A stretch of 64,000 bases of DNA from assembly GCA_019914995.1 (NCBI GenBank), contig CM034134.1, forward strand, positions 6,456,463 to 6,520,462, given 5' to 3'. Positions 58,701-64,000 of this stretch are shown in pieces. Made by a program: the position numbers and the translations under genes. Under the pieces are notes generated by a model. That model did not search any database and was not told the DNA's origin. It worked only from the letters and a program-made list of their open reading frames with translations. This DNA comes from Acanthochlamys bracteata (lineage: Eukaryota; Streptophyta; Magnoliopsida; Pandanales; Velloziaceae). Each line of letters begins with the position of its first letter. Position 1 is the first letter of the stretch.

Positions 58701-59090
58701 CTGTGGATTAGACAAGTGAAATAGAGGCAGGCGGCGGCTAAGAAACAGAGATCACAAAAAGGCGACGATCGCCGGATCTCCCTCTACAGAGATACAGTCA
58801 GGCGATAGCTAAATTCAGCATGCAGGCGGCGGTGAACTTCGGCGGGTGGGCAGGTGGAGGCGAAGCAGGCAGGAAGAGGTGAATCGGAGCGGTGGCGTAC
58901 GTTGGAGCGCAGGCGGTGGCGTACGTTGGAGCGAAGGCGGCGGCGAACCTCGGTGTGCGGGGATGCGGCGGCAGGCAATACAGATGTCATGGCCCGGCGG
59001 CGAACGAAGGCGGTGCTGCCCGCTCGGAGGAGGATCGGGTTCTGTTGTGGGGGGGGTGAGTGGGGAGGGGAGGGAGGAAAATAAATTTTA
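58701..59090 (-). other. GC-rich leader-like stretch with 24-bp repeat
   Basis: It contrasts sharply with the AT-rich surroundings. On the minus strand it ends AATCCACAG followed by GTAGAG, like a 5' exon. It contains a direct 24-bp repeat (58889-58912 and 58913-58936, GCGGTGGCGTACGTTGGAGC core). Frames on both strands are open only because of the GC-rich repeats; no protein family is recognised. Confidence 0.4.
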
Positions 59091-59158
59091 AGGTTAGCTA
59101 GGTGAACTTGTGTTCCGGTCTGACCGCAAGTAGCATACTGTCGTTTTTGCTATTGTAT

Positions 59159-59714
59159 TAGGGACTAAACCTGAATTTAGTCCCTATTACTAAGAAAATA
59201 AAATTATTAAATTTATTAGTAAAATTTTAGTTAATAAAATATAAATAATTAGATGTGACTTATATTCTTTGTATATCATATTGGCATAGTTTTATGTTAT
59301 TTCAATAATATTTTGTCTTCCATCATAATAAATTATTAATGAATGTATACAATTTAATAATTTATATGATTAAAGCGTAGCATTAAAATATATCCGAATA
59401 TGATGAAATTTTGTCTGAACAGTATATAGAATATATCTAACAGTTTAGATACTTGATTTCAAATTCGAAATGACATAATTTGTGTAATTACTATAAAGCA
59501 AGAGTATAAGTATTGTGCTTGTTAACTAAATATGTATATTGTTACTAACTCATTCACTTAATTTACACAATTACAAAAATAGAATGGAGATCTAACAGTT
59601 GGATATGTTCTATACTACAATATTAGTGTTAGAAAAAAATTTCATCGCATTTGCATATAATTTGGTGCTACAATTTAATTCTAGAATTATTAAATCCTAT
59701 ACGTTCATCAATTA
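59159..59714. mobile_element. Fold-back element, copy 2, truncated
   Basis: Starts TAGGGACTAAACCTGAATTT and follows copy 1 (54892) in order through AGTTGGATGTGACTTAT-like, ATAAATTATTAATGAATG, GAATATGATGAAATTTTGT, AAGCAAGAGTATAA and ATAGAATGGAGATCTA. It breaks off at CATCAATTA, where a SIRE-type LTR begins. The lost right arm (about 170 bp) should lie past that element, beyond the window. Confidence 0.7.
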
Positions 59715-61738
59715 TGTTGAATCTCCTGCAAGATCAACTCAAGAGAGGAGGGGTGAATTGAGTTGATAAATAAAAATATTTCGTAAAACTTAACGATCCT
59801 ACAGACAGCAAATGTACAACCGCTGCTAGTACTCTTATAACCTCTAGATAGAGAAGGTTAGAGTATATAACAATTTAGGTAAACAAAAGAGTACTCAGAG
59901 TATTTTACGTGGTTCGGCAAACCTCTTTGCCTACATTCATGGATGCTCTATCACAAGAGCCAAACTTTCACTAAATTTTTAATAAGCTACATATACACCA
60001 AGAGCAAAGTGCTTCACCAACCACACTTACTCTTAAAGCGTTTCTTCACCAAGACAACCATTCACAGCCTATTGGACACCACAGTCTCTCTGGCTGATAT
60101 GTTAGCTTTATTACAAAGTTTAAGAACTTTCACCAAGCTCCAACCGAGCTTCTTTACCAAGTGCACCAAGCATTTCTGTCACAAGTCTACAAAGAAAAGC
60201 TAAAAGATCAAGGTTAGGCACAGGATCAATCTCAAATTAAATAAATGAACTTAAGATTTTTTGTTGAGATGATCAAACTTGTTGCTGCTGAAGAAGATGC
60301 TCTGTAAGTGATTGGCAGCAAGAGGAGTTTTTTTACTCAAGAAATTGAGTCAATGTAGTGCAAGTTTGTTTTTGAATATTTTGCTCGTTATCTCCTCTGT
60401 ATCACTATGTTCTTCATCTTCTTTTCTTATAGAATTTTCTGTTCTTCCAGGTAGGTGGTTCTTTCTGTTAGAAAAATATTTTCGTTGGTGTGCAGTGGCA
60501 GACTTCCAAGGTAGAGATGAAGATTGTGTTCAGCGGTCAATCAATTGCCTCAAGATTTCTTTTGACTAAACTGGTGCAAGTCTTTCATCAGCATTTAATG
60601 CACCGAAGAAAGCAATTCAAAAACTCTCGCCTGCAGTTTTGAGTTATTTCAGCTGAATTGTATTTTTCAAATTTCTCTAGCTGAGTTGGCTTCTCTTGAT
60701 TCGCTATTTTTTGCTAGGTTGACTGCTTCAAGTGAGGTGGACTCTAATAGCGTGACTCTGCAGTCTCTGCTTCGTTGCTTCCTACTGTATTCAGTGGGTT
60801 TTCATTACCATCTATCAATCTCTATACCTTAATTTGTTCTTCAATAATGTGGTGGCTCAATATAGCTCAGTTCTGTGATAGTAATAAGATAGTAGATTTG
60901 TTGAATGATATCATCTTGTAATTAAATTCGTGATTTTTTCTGGAGGAAAATCGAAATCTGCATGTTGAAACATTTCTACATTATCAGCAAAACATGATTC
61001 TGATGATACTTTGCACTATGTTTTTTATCTTCTCTTGTTGTGATTTTTCATAATTCTTGATATGAACTTGTAACTGATATGTTCCTAAGTCTTCAAGATT
61101 TTGCTTCAAATGGATGACGAATTATTGATTGAATTACATCTAGAAAGTTGTTCCATCAATGTCTGATTCTGCTCTCTGTTTACTGAATTTTCATTTATCA
61201 TTCCACAATTTTTTCAAATTTATATTGATCATCATTTGATGTGTTATTCGGTCAATCTATAGTGTGCATGTTGGTCTGTTTATGATGAAAAGTTAAAGTT
61301 CAAATGGAATCGGCATCATGCTTGAAATTACTTCTGAAGAGTGAATGACTATCACGATTTTCGGATCCTTCTCTGTCCAGCGAGCAGCAGCAAAGTAGCC
61401 AGCTATTGAGTCCTCTGTTTTCTATTCTTCTCTGTTGGCGATACTCTATTTTCTGCTCTTCTCTATTCAAGATGCTCTGTTACAATTCTCTGTTTTATCC
61501 ATATGGCAGCAATTAGACAGCTGGCTGTTTGGTAGCTAAGGGATTCTCTGTTCTGTATGCTATAAAAGAAATTTTATACAATCAGTAGCTAAGAAGCTGG
61601 CTTGTTGTCTGCTGAATATGGGATAGACCTATTCCATGAATTTCTGTAGAACTTGATTCTAATCATTAGTTCATCCTAATCCATAAACTATAATTCTTAA
61701 TCATTATTATCATCAAAATCAATCTTGGAGTTCCAACA
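59715..61738 (-). repeat. 3' LTR of a SIRE-type copia element, 2024 bp
   Basis: On the plus strand TGTTGAATCTCCTGCAAG to TTCCAACA. Homologous at both ends to the solo LTR at 21763-23420, with the conserved block ACGTGGTTCGGCAAACCTCT / TTGCCTACATTCAT at 59907-59942. The purine-rich AAAAAGAAGGAGAT on the minus strand right beside it (61739-61752) marks the 3' end of the element, so the internal region lies to the right. The would-be target duplication on this side is AATTA (59710-59714). Confidence 0.75.
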
Positions 61739-64000
61739 ATCTCCTTCTTTTTGATGATGATAAAACAATTAAGAATTATTGGTTTATGATTTAATTAAGC
61801 ACAATGTAATAACTCCCCCTCAATGAAATACTTATTTGAAATTATAAACATAATAAATCACCTCACCTGCACATAAAAATTCTTTTATTTCTCCCCTTTT
61901 TGTCATCACAAAAAAGATGGAAGGAGGTTGTCCAATACTATTAGTTATGATGTATAAAATAATTTCAACTCATTTTTATTAAAGTTTAACAAATTTACCT
62001 TATAAATTTGAATTAAAGCTTACCACTAAAATGATATTACCTGTACATGGCTGATGTATGATAATTAGGAATCGCTTCTTAGTGCTGTGGTTTGATATGC
62101 ACTTCAGATATGTCCTGTTAGCCATAGAGTCGGCTGTTCAAATGCTGTGTGTATGACAGAGACAGTTTACATTTATTCATAACAACATTTTCTCCTTTTA
62201 TCGTTGATCCCTACAACAATAGATTATCCCTTTCTCGACAGAGAATTAGCTTCAACAAGTGTAGCAAGCATCATCGGGATTTATGACATAAAAGTTTAAA
62301 TATAATTGGCAACGCCATTACAGAGAATATTTAGAACTTTGTGATTCATCAAAACTAATTTGCTAAGATCATTACTTAGCATATGGATATAGTAATTTGC
62401 ATATGTTAGGTTGATCAATAACTATGAAAAGAATCGAATCAAACCTAACTCATAATAATAATTTTACTTGTCTTTTTGTATTGGTATAGTGCATCTTTTT
62501 GTATTATTTTCAAAGACTTTCTTGTTGATACACAAAAGATGGATGTTCTTCTACTAAAAATGTATTAGCAAATTATTTTCATAAATCATAATTCATATAT
62601 TGTAATCGCATAATTTTTCGTTTAGCATATATATATATAGATCTTGCAATAAAAAATTCACTAATTAGAAAAGAATATATCTTTTATAAAATCGTCTTTG
62701 TTCTTCTTGCTTTCACTTTTATATCTTTTAAAACGATGGCTTTTCCCCTGATGTGTTTTCTTTTCTTAGTGATTCATTATTTGATAAACAACATTCTCCT
62801 CATGAAAAATCATTCATTTGCATAGGTACTTTATCAAAATCAATTTTCAATATCATTTGCATAATCAGCAGAATTTCAGCATTGATTATTAATAAATAAT
62901 TTTGATGAAATATGAGTACTAAGTTAAAAGAAGCGAGTTACCCATACCTTTGGATAGTTTACAATGTATTGTCGTACTCGTTTCTTAACTTACTCATGCA
63001 ATGTTTTGCTTGCCTTGTCTTTGAAAAACTTATTTCTTTCTTGTTCATAGAGTATTCTGAATAATTTTGACAGCATGGTGAATATCTCTCCTTTTGCTAT
63101 GCACTCTTTCTTCACTTTGCTGATTACATTTAACTTTATTCCCTTTAGCTTATGGAAACATCCTGCAAAAGAGTTTTAAAAACTTTTTCCTGCAGGGAGA
63201 TGTTAGAGTTTCACAGAATCCACAAGATTTTAGCATTATTTTTAGATGACATTATCAATATAGTAATTCAATTAAAATATCGAATAACACATCCAAATTG
63301 GAGATGATATTATAATATTTAGCTTCACATGTTGAGTTATATGGCAAATAAAACATAATGGGTTAATGAATCAAAATCTCAACAAGAATTGTTAACAATT
63401 TTTATCATTGTAAATAATACTTTTTAAAAAATCAACAATTTTGTTCAATAATTGAAGGCTCCATTTAGGTGTATCATAAATTCACAAAACATTTAGAATT
63501 TTAGAAATACAAACAAAATGTTTCAATATGATTAGTCACTGAGCTTTCAGTGGAGCAGAGTGAAATTTAAGGAGTTTGACTCGAAATAGTTTGGCTTAGA
63601 TAATGATTGAGGGATATAGATGAATCACTGTTAAGTCTCATCTCATTTGAAGAATTTTCTTTTAGCATGATAGCTCGGTTTGCATAAGCCATAAACATAT
63701 AGATCACTCAAGCAATTTCATCTATAGAAAATTTATTCAATTTCAGCTTAACCAAGATGAAGAGTTTGGCTTTAAACAAGTTTGCTTAAGAATGGTCAAT
63801 AGTTTGATTATAAAGTGTTAATAAAGAATGGTTGCTAAATCTCATTTGAGGCTCCATATGACCATCACTTGAAAACATTTTTGCAAAAATATTTATTTAA
63901 TATGGATCATTCACTATTAAAAAGCAATTATGCATCAAAGATAAAGAGCCATGAGATCTTAACAAATATCAAAATTAATATAAAGAAAATATACTTACCT
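61739..64000 (-). mobile_element. 3' internal region of the SIRE-type element (continues outside)
   Basis: On the minus strand it ends GTTTTATCATCATCAAAAAG and AAGGAGAT before the LTR, the purine-rich end usual for SIRE/Maximus elements. GACAAAAAGGGGAGAAATAA at about 61895-61915 is a second tract of that kind. The rest is AT-rich without any open frame that I recognise. It corresponds to the long non-coding or decayed env-like zone between pol and the 3' LTR in this group. Pol, if present, lies beyond 64000. Confidence 0.55.

Noticed and set aside
58784-59091. Overlapping open frames rich in Arg, Gly and Ala on both strands
   Set aside because: Openness on both strands reflects GC-rich repeats; no protein family fits.
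1-64000. Endogenous pararetrovirus, rRNA, tRNA or CRISPR sequences
   Set aside because: All reverse transcriptase traces are in Ty1/copia or Ty3/gypsy context with LTRs or integrase. No tRNA cloverleaf, rRNA stretch or spaced-repeat array was seen.

Overview
The window looks like transposon-rich DNA of a dicot plant nuclear genome. It is AT-rich, has spliced gene structure, and carries long terminal repeat (LTR) retrotransposons of the Ty1/copia, Athila-type Ty3/gypsy, TRIM and SIRE-type classes, a CACTA transposon with TNP2-type transposase remains, and several miniature inverted-repeat elements. I cannot name the species. I see no bacterial operons, rRNA, tRNA or CRISPR arrays. Only one gene looks intact: a two-exon DUF688-type protein on the minus strand (45159-46517).

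Layout. 1-922: the 3' end of a gypsy-type element and its LTR, inserted in an exon of a protein kinase pseudogene of the PEPKR2 type (minus strand, pieces at 923-1021, 2270-2830 and 7550-7760). A copia element (2831-7544) interrupts the same pseudogene. 7901-11248: a MITE, unassigned DNA and a second MITE copy. 11249-28965: one old TNT1-like copia element opened up by later insertions: an 8999-bp Athila-like element (11429-20427, target duplication ATCCG), a TRIM-like element (21363-23828) that itself holds a SIRE-type solo LTR (21763-23420), and an internally deleted copia element (23863-26681). 28966-37050: unassigned DNA with two more inverted-repeat elements, a bHLH transcription factor exon remnant, AT-rich miniature elements and a tandem duplication.

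37700-49480: copia remnants around the DUF688 gene. One remnant holds LTR, gag, protease and integrase on the plus strand (42010-44270). Another holds reverse transcriptase, RNase H and LTR on the minus strand (47197-49480). Their LTRs are homologous and their contents complementary, as if one element had been cut by an inversion that carries the DUF688 gene. The inversion edge touches the start of a CACTA transposon (49497 to about 55940). That transposon holds a broken transposase (52350-54601), a 175-bp tandem array and a 724-bp fold-back element.

56141-59158: a 121-bp triplication, an Athila relic and two exons of an ADP-glucose pyrophosphorylase large-subunit gene fragment with a GC-rich leader. 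From 59159 a second fold-back copy is cut by a 2-kb SIRE-type 3' LTR, and the internal region of that element runs off the right edge.

The genes do not form a pathway. The story is one of layered insertion, and most host gene pieces here are dead. The conclusions rest on conserved protein motifs read by eye, terminal repeat comparison, target duplications and splice-site fit. No database search was possible.
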